64,000 nucleotides of DNA from Sellimonas caecigallum (GCF_019754295.1 NZ_VIRV01000002.1:1-64000), one strand, 5' to 3'; counted from the stretch's first letter, positions 16,505 through 26,531 are shown. A program made the numbers and translations. The notes: generated by a model from the sequence alone, not told the origin.

Positions 16505-16876
16505 CTAGGTTTCCACATATGCTTCCCTGCACATATCCAGAAACTCCTCACGGCTGCATCCGCCCAGCGCAGCCTCACTTGCTAGCAATATAAGCTCTTT
16601 GCGGTGTCCTTCGTTGGATGCAAAATCAGGCATTTGGTTTTTGGCACAGACGACAGCCCCTCTTCTTCTGTCCGTCACAATATACCCTTGCTGATCCAAA
16701 AGTTTATATGCCTTGCTGACAGTCATCGTATTAACGCCGATGTCTGCTGCCAGGCTACGCACAGTGGGAAGCTGTTCCCCGAAATCGATCTGCCCTCTTC
16801 CAATTCCCTTTACGATCTCATTTCGTATCTGGAGATAGACCGGTACCTCGCTTTGGTAGTCCAGTTCCATGATCAT
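16505..16876 (-). CDS. GntR family regulator, YtrA subfamily
   Basis: A 123-residue regulator with an N-terminal GntR winged helix (about residues 10-78, PVYLQIRNEIVKGIGRGQ, LPTVRSLAADIGVNTMTVSKAY) and a short C-terminal helical tail of about 45 residues, the hallmark of the YtrA subfamily. Such regulators usually repress the ABC/membrane-protein operon that contains them. It overlaps the upstream DUF5808 gene by four bases (ATGA), so it is translationally coupled. A perfect palindrome over the operon promoter at 18290-18312 is the likely target. Confidence 0.88.
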   Translation of the reverse strand: MIMELDYQSEVPVYLQIRNEIVKGIGRGQIDFGEQLPTVRSLAADIGVNTMTVSKAYKLLDQQGYIVTDRRRGAVVCAKNQMPDFASNEGHRKELILLASEAALGGCSREEFLDMCREAYVET

Positions 16877-18276
16877 GATCCATTCCCTCCTTTTATCTCC
16901 TCGTATATCCGGATTGTCTGAGCTGGATCATCGTCGTTCACGATATAGATGTCCGTCTCTGTCTTGAGTACCAGATACGGACGGTGTTTCCACGCAAGAT
17001 AGACTCTCACATTCCCGTATTTGTCATAACGGAATTTCCCCTTCCCATAAGATGCTGTGGACGACCCGTTCGTCCGGATCCCCTCGCCCAGATCGTCGGT
17101 AAGCTCCGCCTCCACAACCTGTTCTTTCGGAATCTTAGCATCATACAGAGGACCTGTTACTTGGATCACTCCATCTTCTATCACAAGATCCGCAAGAAGA
17201 CCTTTTTTATCCAGATACTTTGGATAAGCAAACTGCCAAACGACAAACAGAGCAATTCCGGCACAAAACAAAATGATGCCAGCTGTCATCCATTTCCCCT
17301 GTCTTGCCGCCTGATTGACTGCGAGGTTAAGTCCGCCGCTGTTATTCTCTTTGAAAACCTCAGGATCGTAAGGATTGGAATATCGAAGTCCAAACCAGCC
17401 GACATCCCAGTATGCCTCCTCGTCATACTCATACACGACTTCACTGGCAAGCTCATACTGCTTCTCTCTCCCATACTCAGCCAACGCAAGGATCGCCGCT
17501 GTAACAGCCACAATGAGCGCTGCCCCTGCCAAAAACAGGCACTGCAGACGTTCACTGTAAAGAAATCCTGCAATGCCAAGATTCCACACCGCATCCCCAC
17601 TGCAGATCCAAAGCCATGCCCTGCTGGCTGCTGCTTTTTTCTTTCCGTTCATCCTCTGATTGACAGTGGACTCCTCGCAGTATGTCTTATTTGGCAGCCA
17701 GCGAATGAATCCGATTCCGGCCGCTATGATAAGGAGACCGAGTACACAGACTGCAGCAAACGTCTTCCCGCCTTCTCCCTGAACAAGACAGTATACAAAG
17801 GCGATACACTGAATCGCAATAGGAATGAGAAACCACCATCTGCTTGTCATCGACTGGTTAGACCTTTTCCTGTCAAGTTTCAGGTCAATCTTATGTCGAG
17901 ATTCTGTACGGATAAACCATTGTTTCTCTTGCTTCAGAAGCATAAGACGCTTTCTTGATGTTCTCTCGATCCTGGATGGAAGCATTATCTGTACAAAACC
18001 AGACAGTATCATCCACACAAATCCCCACTGAGGAGGAAGAAAGAAAATGATTGCACCCAGGAAGACGCATACAAAGAAAAACAGCCGAATTCTTTTTTTA
18101 TACTGTCCCAGTATTTCCTGGACACTTTCTTCTTTGGCCATCACTGCTGTGATACGTACCATAAATGGATGCCCAAACCGAGTTCTTGCTTCCTGGATAT
18201 ACGTCCAGTAGAATGTGGCACACAACAGAAGATAGATTCCCAAATAAATAAGCTGCACGATCCTTATTTGATCCAT
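16873..18276 (-). CDS. Multi-pass membrane protein with DUF5808-like motif
   Basis: A 467-residue protein with about eight to nine hydrophobic segments. An inserted soluble stretch around residues 285-330 contains YWDVGWFGLRYSNPYDPEVF, resembling the DUF5808 motif. The C-terminal region after the last helix (LVIEDGVIQVTGPLYDAKIP through LKTETDIYIVNDDDP, about 365-455) looks like a bacterial PH-like beta domain. Proteins of this layout are typical partners of YtrA-type GntR regulators and are thought to act in envelope homeostasis; activity is unknown. It is the first gene of a two-gene operon with the GntR regulator. Confidence 0.72.
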   Translation of the reverse strand: MDQIRIVQLIYLGIYLLLCATFYWTYIQEARTRFGHPFMVRITAVMAKEESVQEILGQYKKRIRLFFFVCVFLGAIIFFLPPQWGFVWMILSGFVQIMLPSRIERTSRKRLMLLKQEKQWFIRTESRHKIDLKLDRKRSNQSMTSRWWFLIPIAIQCIAFVYCLVQGEGGKTFAAVCVLGLLIIAAGIGFIRWLPNKTYCEESTVNQRMNGKKKAAASRAWLWICSGDAVWNLGIAGFLYSERLQCLFLAGAALIVAVTAAILALAEYGREKQYELASEVVYEYDEEAYWDVGWFGLRYSNPYDPEVFKENNSGGLNLAVNQAARQGKWMTAGIILFCAGIALFVVWQFAYPKYLDKKGLLADLVIEDGVIQVTGPLYDAKIPKEQVVEAELTDDLGEGIRTNGSSTASYGKGKFRYDKYGNVRVYLAWKHRPYLVLKTETDIYIVNDDDPAQTIRIYEEIKGGNGS

Positions 18277-18289
18277 AAGACCCCTCCTT

Positions 18290-18329
18290 TTGTATTATTT
18301 ATTATAATACAAAAATGAGGGGATTACAA
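18290..18329 (-). promoter_or_regulatory. Promoter and GntR-type operator
   Basis: On the minus strand -35 TTGTAA (18324-18329) and -10 TATAAT (18301-18306) are spaced 17 bp. A perfect palindrome TTGTATTAT-n5-ATAATACAA (18290-18312) covers the -10 and runs to the SD. Binding of the YtrA-type regulator here would block both transcription and RBS access in the DNA template. Confidence 0.75.
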
Positions 18330-18353
18330 TAGAACTGCACCGCGTTCCAAATA

Positions 18354-20864
18354 TTATTTTGTCTGTCTCATTCTTTCGATAACGCTTCCTTTTTTCGCTA
18401 TACTGTTCCATACAAAAAGCGGAATCAACGTACAGATCAAAAGAATCGCTGCTGTCATGAGAAGTACCGGCCCAGTCGGCACCGCAAAAGGAACATTCCG
18501 ATAATTTACCGCTTGAAAGATCAGCCAGGTAATTCCCGTCCCAAGAGTCGCTGCAATGCAAAGAGAACCCGCTGCAAAGAAAAGACCTTCTATGATAAGC
18601 ATGCCGCGTATCTGTCCTTGTGTCATGCCCATACTTTCCATGACGGCAAACTCTACCCGGCGGTTTTGAAGATTTCCCGTTACTGTGTTCATATAATTCA
18701 GGATACCGATAAATGCCAATATCAGCGCAATACAGATCCCGATTTCCGTCAGATTCCCCTGAGCTTCTTCTACCATCTCTTTTTCCTCTATCTTCGATGT
18801 ACTTGAAAAATCTTTGGCGTATGGACTTTTTCCGACCAGTTCCATCATCTCTTTCTCCGCCTGCCTATCGTATTCTCTCTCATAGCGGACCGCAATTCTG
18901 GATATGGTAATCTGGTCATCCGGAAGAAACTCTTTTAGAGTATCAGCGCTTACAATAATCGTCATTCTGCTCTGGGACGCTGCCATGTAATAATTTTCTC
19001 CCGTGAGACCCGCAATTTCAAACGTCCGCCTGTTGTCCGGATCTCCATATCCGGTACAAGTTACACGCTTTCCTTTCAGATCAGATTCGGCAATATCCAG
19101 ACCATTCTGATAGAGAAGACAGGTTTTCCCACTGAAAAACTTTTTTCGGTTTACTTTCGTATTTAATGTCTCTGTCAGATAGTCAAACTCATCTTCATCT
19201 ATCCCGACAATACAGAACAGATTGTCTTCCAGTGTGCCACTTCTGTAAGATTCTCTTACATGATCGTAAGACTCGTACATCCACATCTCGTAAAATTCTC
19301 TCATCCACTGGTCGGAAAATTCCGGCTCCCATGGGACATCGATCCGGGCAAAATAAAGCGGATTCGCCTGCTTTATCCCCCCGTTGTGTCTGATTTCCCC
19401 CAGAAACCTGTCATCCATGAGTTTTTCCCATTTATCTGAATCTTCTTTTTTCAATGTATCATTGTATAAAACCAAATCCATATCCATGTAGTTTGATACG
19501 ATTGTGCGTGCTCCCTGGCTTTCAATGATCGTGACCATGCAGAGAAATACCGAAAGCCCTGCTGCCAGCGACAAAAGTATGACTGTTGTCTTTTTCCGGT
19601 CTTTCAGAAACTGCTCTTTTGCCATGCGCCAGATAATTTTTCCTTTTCCCGTCTTTTTTCTGCTCTTTTTCCCGTAAGACGCCCGGTATCGAGCTGCTTC
19701 CACAGGAGAAATCTGCACTGCCATTCTCACTGGTTTCCTGCTGCCGATCCAGACAGTACAGCCCGCTACCAGCGCCGTCAAAAGAAAGACGAGAGGGTGC
19801 ATGGAAATCTGTACTCCTCCGATTTTGTCTGCATTTATCCCCAGGGATCCTAAAATGACCGGAATGAAACCGATCGACACTGCTACACCCAATAAGACAC
19901 CTGCCAGGGTACCTGCACTTCCAAGAATCATCATCTGCCTCTTCATCAATGTGCTGATCTGCTTTTTTGTCATGCCGACAGTCTGAAGCAGACCATAATA
20001 ACGAACATCCCCGGCCACAGACAAATACATAATATTATATATGAGCAAGTAAGCGCAAAAACACGTGATCATCACGATTCCTATCATCCCGAAATAAATC
20101 GGAATGGATGCCGCCATTCCTTCCGTAAAGATCAAAGCCTGCTGCTTATCAAGCTTCATCTTCTCCTGAAATTCCTGCTGTTCTTTTTCCGTTAGGAATG
20201 TCTTTGCAAAATCGATGTGACATCTCCCGGACACCACACTGGAAAATTCATAGCCGCATGTATCGTACAGCGCTTTTGAAATGTAAAACACATTTTTGTC
20301 TCCGTATCCATCCCAAATTCCGCATATACGGAACTCCATATCCTTTTTCTGTCCTTTTCCGTCCACATAGACTGCCCGAAAAGAATCTCCGATCTGCCGG
20401 TCTTCCAGCCCGCATGTCTTCAACGCCTTTCTTGTTACCATGACTTCTTCTTTTTCCTGCGGGTAGGTTCCTTCTACGGAAGTTCTTGCAGGAGACATCA
20501 TCTCGTTCCAGAATGTCTCATCCGCCCAGACAGTGCCCAAATTAGCCGTTTTGTCCCCTTCCGTCTCCTCAATGTAACCAGCTACCCCTACGAGGCCAAC
20601 CGCACGCACATCCTCATCTGTTTTACATTTTTCCAGCTGTTCTTCAGATCCCCCATACATCACGGCATCGAAGTCCGCTCCATTCATCCGAATATTCTGA
20701 AGACGCGTCATCTTATAGTAGGTACTTCCTATCGTAAAAACGCTGAAGATCATAAAAGATGACAGCGCTACAGCCGCAAACAGGAGGATGCTTCTTCTTC
20801 GGTTATATCTGAGCGCTCTCATGGCCATGCGGCAGATAATCTTTTTGTTATTATTCTCCATCAT
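18354..20864 (-). CDS. ABC transporter permease, FtsX-type
   Basis: An 836-residue permease with two FtsX modules. An N-terminal helix (about residues 24-44) precedes a 200-residue extracytoplasmic domain. Then come helices around 255-285 (YFGMIGIVMITCFCAYLLIY) and 310-380, a second hydrophobic start near 430 (VILLSLAAGLSVFLCMVTII), a second extracytoplasmic domain, and the final three helices from about 705 (EIGICIALILAFIGILNYMN). It is 14 bp overlapped with the ATPase gene and sits behind an HK/RR pair, the layout of BceAB/VraFG-like modules for export of or resistance to antimicrobial peptides. The cargo is inferred, not shown. Confidence 0.85.
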   Translation of the reverse strand: MMENNNKKIICRMAMRALRYNRRRSILLFAAVALSSFMIFSVFTIGSTYYKMTRLQNIRMNGADFDAVMYGGSEEQLEKCKTDEDVRAVGLVGVAGYIEETEGDKTANLGTVWADETFWNEMMSPARTSVEGTYPQEKEEVMVTRKALKTCGLEDRQIGDSFRAVYVDGKGQKKDMEFRICGIWDGYGDKNVFYISKALYDTCGYEFSSVVSGRCHIDFAKTFLTEKEQQEFQEKMKLDKQQALIFTEGMAASIPIYFGMIGIVMITCFCAYLLIYNIMYLSVAGDVRYYGLLQTVGMTKKQISTLMKRQMMILGSAGTLAGVLLGVAVSIGFIPVILGSLGINADKIGGVQISMHPLVFLLTALVAGCTVWIGSRKPVRMAVQISPVEAARYRASYGKKSRKKTGKGKIIWRMAKEQFLKDRKKTTVILLSLAAGLSVFLCMVTIIESQGARTIVSNYMDMDLVLYNDTLKKEDSDKWEKLMDDRFLGEIRHNGGIKQANPLYFARIDVPWEPEFSDQWMREFYEMWMYESYDHVRESYRSGTLEDNLFCIVGIDEDEFDYLTETLNTKVNRKKFFSGKTCLLYQNGLDIAESDLKGKRVTCTGYGDPDNRRTFEIAGLTGENYYMAASQSRMTIIVSADTLKEFLPDDQITISRIAVRYEREYDRQAEKEMMELVGKSPYAKDFSSTSKIEEKEMVEEAQGNLTEIGICIALILAFIGILNYMNTVTGNLQNRRVEFAVMESMGMTQGQIRGMLIIEGLFFAAGSLCIAATLGTGITWLIFQAVNYRNVPFAVPTGPVLLMTAAILLICTLIPLFVWNSIAKKGSVIERMRQTK

Positions 20865-21546
20865 GCATCTCCCCCGCTTTCACAATCTTTCCATCTTCAA
20901 TATGGATGATCCGATCCGCCATCTGCGCAATATCATTGTCATGTGTAATGAGGATGATCGTCTGTTGAAATCTCTTGGCCACTGTTTTCAAAAGACGGAT
21001 CACATCATGGCTTGCCGATGTATCCAGATTACCTGTAGGCTCATCCGCCAGGATAATGGATGGTTTTGATGTCAACGCTCTCGCGATTGCTGTCCGCTGC
21101 TGCTGACCGCCTGAAAGAGTATTCGGAAGAGCTTCTTCCTTCTCTTTCAAATGTAAAACCTGAAGGATTTCCTCTACAAACTCCCGATCCGGCACTTCCC
21201 CGTCTAACTCCACGGGAAATACGATATTTTCATATACATTCAAATCCGGTACCAGATTATAGCTCTGAAATACAAAGCCAACCTTCCTTCTGCGAAATAT
21301 CGCCAGCTGGTTCCTGTTCATCCCGGACAGTTTTTGTCCGTCCACAAAGACTTCCCCTTCTGTAGGAACATCCAGACCACCTAACATATGGAGAAGAGTA
21401 CTCTTTCCGCTCCCCGACTTTCCGATTACCGCCACAAACTCTCGTTCTTTTACCAAAAGATCCACACCGTCCAGCGCTTTTACCGTATGTTTCCCCAACA
21501 TATAATACTTTTTCAGACTTTCTGTTTTTACGATCCATTGACTCAT
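20851..21546 (-). CDS. ABC transporter ATPase, LolD/MacB type
   Basis: A 231-residue nucleotide-binding subunit. Walker A GKSGSGKSTLLHMLGGLD (about residues 38-55), Q-loop FVFQSYNLVPDL (about 90), signature LSGGQQQRTAIARAL (about 139-153), Walker B IILADEPTGNLDT (about 159-171) and H-loop LITHDN (about 192) are all intact. The sequence is of the MacB/BceA type that works with FtsX-like permeases. The gene follows the histidine kinase by 65 bp and overlaps the permease. Confidence 0.93.
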   Translation of the reverse strand: MSQWIVKTESLKKYYMLGKHTVKALDGVDLLVKEREFVAVIGKSGSGKSTLLHMLGGLDVPTEGEVFVDGQKLSGMNRNQLAIFRRRKVGFVFQSYNLVPDLNVYENIVFPVELDGEVPDREFVEEILQVLHLKEKEEALPNTLSGGQQQRTAIARALTSKPSIILADEPTGNLDTSASHDVIRLLKTVAKRFQQTIILITHDNDIAQMADRIIHIEDGKIVKAGEMHDGE

Positions 21547-21611
21547 CTCTTCTGCCTCCTTTTTTTGATACTTTGATCATATCAGGGCAAAATCACAAAC
21601 CAGTCTCAATC

Positions 21612-22562
21612 TTAAATTATCACAGCACTGTGAGCATTCCCCTGCTGGTTTGGAAGACAGATCCGAAAATCCGATCCTTTTCCCGGCTCAGAACAAACTT
21701 CCACATAGCCGTCCTGCAGCTCGGCAATCGTTCGGGTCAGATAGAGTCCGATGCCGACGCCGTCCTGATCATGTACCTCCGGCTCCCTGTAAAATCGGGT
21801 AAAAATCTGAGCCTGCCGTTCTTTTGCAATCCCCTTCCCGCTGTCTTTCACATGGATCTCTGTATAGATTTCTCCCCTCACAGTAAAGACATGTATCGTT
21901 CCTCCTGCGTCCGTATATTTTACCGCATTGTCCAAAAGGTTGCCTACTGCCTCTTCTGTCCATTTTCGATCGTGCGGTACCTGTATCTCCAGAATCCCTT
22001 TTTGGGAAATCCTGATCCTTTTTTCAGCCGCTCTGCAGGAAACGGCTGCTGCCGCACTTTGTACAGTCTTGGCAATATCCTGATCTTTCTTTTTAATCTG
22101 AATGATCCCGGTCTCAAGCCGGGACATTTTTACCATACTCTGAAAAAGGAACTCCAGCTTATCTGTCTGATGCTCCAGCTTGGCAAGAAATTCTACGACT
22201 CGCTCCGGCAGTTCCTCGCCGCGCAAAATCTCCAGATAAATCTTCTGGTTTGCGATCGGCGTTTTCGTCTGGTGGGAAATATCCGCGATCAGTTCTTTCA
22301 TCTTTTCTTTCTCAGCCTTCTCTTCCTCCTTCTTCCTGTCCCATATATGACAAACCCGAGCAAATTTCTCACTTATCCTTCCGATCAGCGTATCCTCCAT
22401 CTCATATCTTCTTTCCGCTTCTCTCCCGGCAAGAACAGCATCCATCGTCTGTTCCAGCTGTTCTGCAAATATATATATCTTCTTCTTCATCTTCCTTGTC
22501 CGAAAAAGAAGAAAGCCTGACACGAAAAACATACCCCCTGAAACAATCATCATCCAATCCAT
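21612..22562 (-). CDS. Sensor histidine kinase, short-sensor type
   Basis: A 316-residue kinase with one recognisable N-terminal membrane segment (MMIVSGGMFFVSGFLLF, about residues 4-20) and almost no extracellular loop. The DHp domain carries the phosphorylated His in ELIADISHQTKTPIANQK (His about 103), the N box is EEAVGNLLDNAVKYTD (about 204), and G boxes are VKDSGKGIAK and GVGIGLYLTR. Lack of a sensor domain suggests it reads the state of the ABC transporter encoded next, as in BceS-like systems; this is inference. It overlaps the response regulator gene by 13 bp. Confidence 0.9.
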   Translation of the reverse strand: MDWMMIVSGGMFFVSGFLLFRTRKMKKKIYIFAEQLEQTMDAVLAGREAERRYEMEDTLIGRISEKFARVCHIWDRKKEEEKAEKEKMKELIADISHQTKTPIANQKIYLEILRGEELPERVVEFLAKLEHQTDKLEFLFQSMVKMSRLETGIIQIKKKDQDIAKTVQSAAAAVSCRAAEKRIRISQKGILEIQVPHDRKWTEEAVGNLLDNAVKYTDAGGTIHVFTVRGEIYTEIHVKDSGKGIAKERQAQIFTRFYREPEVHDQDGVGIGLYLTRTIAELQDGYVEVCSEPGKGSDFRICLPNQQGNAHSAVII

Positions 22563-23218
22563 TGATATCCCATCCCATATATATTTGAAATATATTTGTG
22601 TTCTCCCTGCTCAATCTTTCCTCGCAGCCGGTTCATGTTCACTGCCAGTGCATGCTTATCCACAAACTGATTTCCTTTTTCCCAAAGATACTCCAAAAAC
22701 ACCTCATATGTGAGAAGCTGCCCTCTGTGGGAAATAAACTCTTGCAGGATCCGAAATTCCGTCGGTGTCACAGGGCACTCTTTGCCTTCGATCTCCACCT
22801 TTCCTTTTACAAAATCAATACGCAGAAATCCATCGTCAAAACTTTGTCCTTTGACGTCTTTTCTTCGTTTCAAAATCAAATCTATCTTTTTCATAAGGAT
22901 ACGGATGGAAAACGGTTTCGTGATATAGTCCTCCGCTCCAAGCTCATAACCCTTCAGGGCATCTTCCTCAAGGTCACGCGCTGTCAAAAAGATGACCGGT
23001 ATGTTGTCCTTCTCTCTCATCCACTTCAGAAAGTCGTATCCGTCTCCGTCCGGAAGATTCACATCAAGAAGGATCATATCCAGTACTATATTCTTATAAT
23101 GCCCCTTTGCCTCCTCCACTGAGTGTGCAGCCACAGTATGCAATCCTTCTTTTTCCAGCATATAACAAATTCCCTGGTTCATCTCCCAGTCGTCTTCCAC
23201 TACCAATATGTTTGCCAT
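22550..23218 (-). CDS. OmpR-family response regulator
   Basis: A 222-residue transcription factor. The receiver domain has the acidic pair in VVEDDWEMN (about residues 6-14), the phospho-acceptor Asp in DMILLDVNLPDGDGYDF (about 53), Thr in FLTARD and Lys in YITKPFS (about 102). The C-terminal winged helix (about 125-220) ends in LRGKIEQGEHKYISNIYGMGYQWIG. It is first in the operon RR-HK-ATPase-permease and would activate the transporter when phosphorylated. Confidence 0.94.
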   Translation of the reverse strand: MANILVVEDDWEMNQGICYMLEKEGLHTVAAHSVEEAKGHYKNIVLDMILLDVNLPDGDGYDFLKWMREKDNIPVIFLTARDLEEDALKGYELGAEDYITKPFSIRILMKKIDLILKRRKDVKGQSFDDGFLRIDFVKGKVEIEGKECPVTPTEFRILQEFISHRGQLLTYEVFLEYLWEKGNQFVDKHALAVNMNRLRGKIEQGEHKYISNIYGMGYQWIG

Positions 23219-23300
23219 ACCATTTCTCCTTTCTGTCCACGCTCTACCGCTATTTTACTATAAATCGGCTTCCGGCAAAACTCCCTTGGACAATTATCAC

Positions 23301-23370
23301 AAAATCGTGACTGGCATCTGCGCACCAGAACAACACGATTTTTATTGCAAAACTTCGGAGAATCGTGCAA
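23301..23370. promoter_or_regulatory. ATCGTG repeats in the RR / GGCT divergent region
   Basis: AAAATCGTG (23301-23309), its inverse CACGATTTT (23334-23342) and AATCGTGCAA (23361-23370) lie between the divergent response-regulator and GGCT-like genes. A possible plus-strand promoter TTGCAA (23345-23350) - n17 - CAAAAT (23368-23373) overlaps the third copy. They may bind a regulator, possibly the adjacent OmpR-type protein. Confidence 0.4.
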
Positions 23371-23404
23371 AATATAGATATCAAAATGAAGGAGGTAAAT
23401 AATA

Positions 23405-23836
23405 ATGAAACTATATATCACTTATGGCAGTAATCTCAATAAAGCTCAGATGGCAAAACGCTGCCCTAAAGCCATCCCGGCAGGATCCGGAATTCTCAAA
23501 GACTGGGAACTTCTTTACCGTGGAAAGGAAAGCGGCTTTTATGCTACTATCCAGCCAAAAAAAGGCTCTGTCGTACCTGTTGGCCTGTGGGAGATCTCCC
23601 CGGAAGACGAAAAAGCTCTTGATATCTATGAAGTGTACCCGGATCTTTATTACAAGGAAACACTTTCTGTGACACTCACAGACGGTACCGAAAAAAATGC
23701 CATGGTTTATATCATGTGTGAAGATGCCCGTGACGGTCGTCCTACCGCGGAATATATACAATCCATACGAGACGGATACGCTGATTTCGGCCTTGATATC
23801 CGTATTTTCGAGGCATCTCTTGATCAGATAAAATAG
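23405..23836 (+). CDS. Gamma-glutamylcyclotransferase-like (GGCT/AIG2) protein
   Basis: A 143-residue protein of the GGCT fold. The substrate-binding loop YITYGSNLNKAQM (about residues 4-16) matches the YGSN(L/M) signature, and a conserved acidic position follows in YEVYPDLYYKETLSV (about 78-92). Family members cyclise gamma-glutamyl amines to 5-oxoproline or handle related amides; the substrate is not predictable. It has a strong SD (GAAGGAGG) and stands alone. Confidence 0.82.
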   Translation: MKLYITYGSNLNKAQMAKRCPKAIPAGSGILKDWELLYRGKESGFYATIQPKKGSVVPVGLWEISPEDEKALDIYEVYPDLYYKETLSVTLTDGTEKNAMVYIMCEDARDGRPTAEYIQSIRDGYADFGLDIRIFEASLDQIK

Positions 23837-23963
23837 ATATTTTATTTATCCGCCCTGTTTTTTCTGTATTTTTATATGTTTTTCTATTTTTTTCTGTATT
23901 TCTATTGACATCTGCTTATTTATGAGTTATATTTGGTTCATCAAAAACAAGGAGGTCAGACCA

Positions 23964-23975
23964 ATGGGACGGTAA
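23964..23975 (+). CDS. Minigene 1 (three codons: Met-Gly-Arg)
   Basis: ATG GGA CGG TAA, preceded by AAGGAGG at nine bases. The SD is as good as that of the major genes here, yet the ORF ends after three codons. The CGG arginine codon is rare in AT-leaning Clostridia, which could favour pausing or peptidyl-tRNA drop-off. Translation is inferred only from the SD. Confidence 0.4.
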   Translation: MGR

Positions 23976-24045
23976 TCTATTTCGAAAACTACTATTTTAA
24001 ATAAATAGTTTCAAATAGATAAGAAAAAATAAGGAGGACATACCA

Positions 24046-24063
24046 ATGGATGGAATAGGTTAA
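24046..24063 (+). CDS. Minigene 2 (five codons: Met-Asp-Gly-Ile-Gly)
   Basis: ATG GAT GGA ATA GGT TAA with AAGGAGG nine bases upstream, a duplicate of the minigene 1 start region. The stop abuts the terminator stem, so a ribosome here would sit on the hairpin and could affect termination. Confidence 0.4.
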   Translation: MDGIG

Positions 24064-24065
24064 AG

Positions 24066-24105
24066 ATCCACTGTTCGGAAAGAAAAAGAACAGTGGATTT
24101 TTTTT
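24066..24105 (+). terminator. Intrinsic terminator before purC
   Basis: ATCCACTGTTC (24066-24076) pairs with GAACAGTGGAT (24088-24098), followed by a T run. It ends the minigene transcript. Read-through into purC, 90 bp on, would be possible if the stem were disrupted. Confidence 0.88.
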
Positions 24106-24195
24106 GACAAATTTTAAAAAACCTATTGTGTTCTGTCTCCACTATGTTTATCCTAGTATAGGAAACACGTAGAAAAACTTAGCGAGGTGTGTGAA

Positions 24196-25059
24196 ATGAA
24201 ACCAATTAAAGAAGGAAAAGTCCGTGAAATCTATGACAACGGCGACAGTCTGATCATGGTTGCTACCGACCGTATCAGCTGCTTTGATGTGATCCTGAAA
24301 AACACAGTAACAAAAAAAGGAGCTGTATTGACTCAGCTTTCTAAATTCTGGTTTGATATGACAAGCGACATCCTGCCGAATCATATGATTTCAGCAGATG
24401 TAAAAGATATGCCGGAGTTCTTCCAGCAGCCGCAGTTCGATGGAAACAGCATGATGTGCAGAAAACTGAACATGCTTCCGGTAGAATGCATTGTCCGCGG
24501 CTACATAACAGGAAGCGGTTGGGCTAGCTATCAGAAAGACGGCACTGTATGCGGAATCAAACTGCCGGAAGGACTAAAAGAATCCGATAAACTCCCGGAA
24601 CCGATCTATACACCATCCACAAAGGCTGAGATCGGCGATCATGATGAAAACATTTCCTACGAACAAAGTGTGGCACATCTGGAAAAATACTTCCCGGGAA
24701 AAGGCGAAGAGTACGCATCCAAACTCCGTGATTACACGATTGCCCTTTACAAAAAATGTGCAGACTATGCATTGAGCCGCGGCATCATCATTGCAGACAC
24801 GAAGTTTGAATTCGGTCTCGACGAAGAAGGCAACATCGTCCTTGGCGACGAAATGCTCACACCGGACAGCTCCCGTTTCTGGCCAGCTGAAGGATATGAA
24901 CCAGGACATGGTCAGCCATCCTTCGACAAACAGTTCGCCCGTGACTGGCTGAAAGCAAACCCTGACAACGACTGGACTCTGCCGGATGACATCGTACAGA
25001 AGACCATCGACAAATACCTTCAGGCTTACGAAATGATTACCGGAGAAAAGCTTCAGTAA
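24196..25059 (+). CDS. purC: Phosphoribosylaminoimidazole-succinocarboxamide synthase
   Basis: A 287-residue SAICAR synthetase, which joins CAIR and aspartate with ATP in de novo purine synthesis. It opens with KPIKEGKVREIYDNGDSLIM, has the ATP-lid region and the VECIVRGYITGSGWASY signature (about residues 95-111), and the aspartate/Mg region IADTKFEFGLDEEGNIVLGDE (about 195-215, the SAICAR synthetase signature). It is of the longer (about 290-residue) type. ATG 24196 was chosen with GAGG eight bases upstream; a GTG at 24187 would overlap the SD. It is apart from other pur genes, so it may be regulated separately. Confidence 0.95.
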   Translation: MKPIKEGKVREIYDNGDSLIMVATDRISCFDVILKNTVTKKGAVLTQLSKFWFDMTSDILPNHMISADVKDMPEFFQQPQFDGNSMMCRKLNMLPVECIVRGYITGSGWASYQKDGTVCGIKLPEGLKESDKLPEPIYTPSTKAEIGDHDENISYEQSVAHLEKYFPGKGEEYASKLRDYTIALYKKCADYALSRGIIIADTKFEFGLDEEGNIVLGDEMLTPDSSRFWPAEGYEPGHGQPSFDKQFARDWLKANPDNDWTLPDDIVQKTIDKYLQAYEMITGEKLQ

Positions 25060-25087
25060 ATTTCAAACCTGTACAGGCCTACGCAAA

Positions 25088-25128
25088 ATATGGGGCATCG
25101 AGGTTCAAAAGATCTCGACGCCCCATAT
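25088..25128 (+). terminator. purC terminator
   Basis: ATATGGGGC (25088-25096) pairs with GCCCCATAT (25120-25128), with an inner TCGAG/CTCGA stem, followed by TATTTTA. Confidence 0.8.
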
Positions 25129-25184
25129 TATTTTATACAATACAAAACTTTTACCCAAGCTCTTGGCAAAGAGCTACGATACAA

Positions 25185-25216
25185 AATCCCCGCAGAACCA
25201 TGGTCCTGCGGGGATT
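25185..25216 (-). terminator. tuf terminator
   Basis: AATCCCCGCAG (25185-25195) pairs with CTGCGGGGATT (25206-25216). On the minus strand it is followed by a short U-containing tract. It ends the str operon. Confidence 0.85.
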
Positions 25217-25264
25217 CTATTTACATCATCATCTTACGATAATAATTCAATATACAATCTTTAA

Positions 25265-26458
<1,194 letters not shown>

Positions 26459-26531
26459 TTGAATAGTCCTCCTTAATTCTGCCCCGGATACGGGCAATTT
26501 TTTGATTTAAAAGTTTACTCAGCTATATCTG

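Larger units (their letters stand above)
23905..24105 (+). ncRNA. Short transcript with two tandem minigenes and a terminator
   Basis: A consensus promoter, TTGACA (23905-23910) - n17 - TATATT (23928-23933), would start an RNA near 23940. A strong terminator (11-bp stem, seven U) ends it at about 24105, giving roughly 165 nt. Inside are two near-identical SD-start units, AAGGAGGTCAGACCAATGG (23949) and AAGGAGGACATACCAATGG (24031), each opening an ORF of only three or five codons. Between them ATCTATTT (23975-23982) pairs with AAATAGAT (24013-24020) as the base of a long AT-rich hairpin. No longer ORF fits. It could be a structured small RNA or a minigene regulator; I do not recognise a family. 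Confidence 0.6.
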
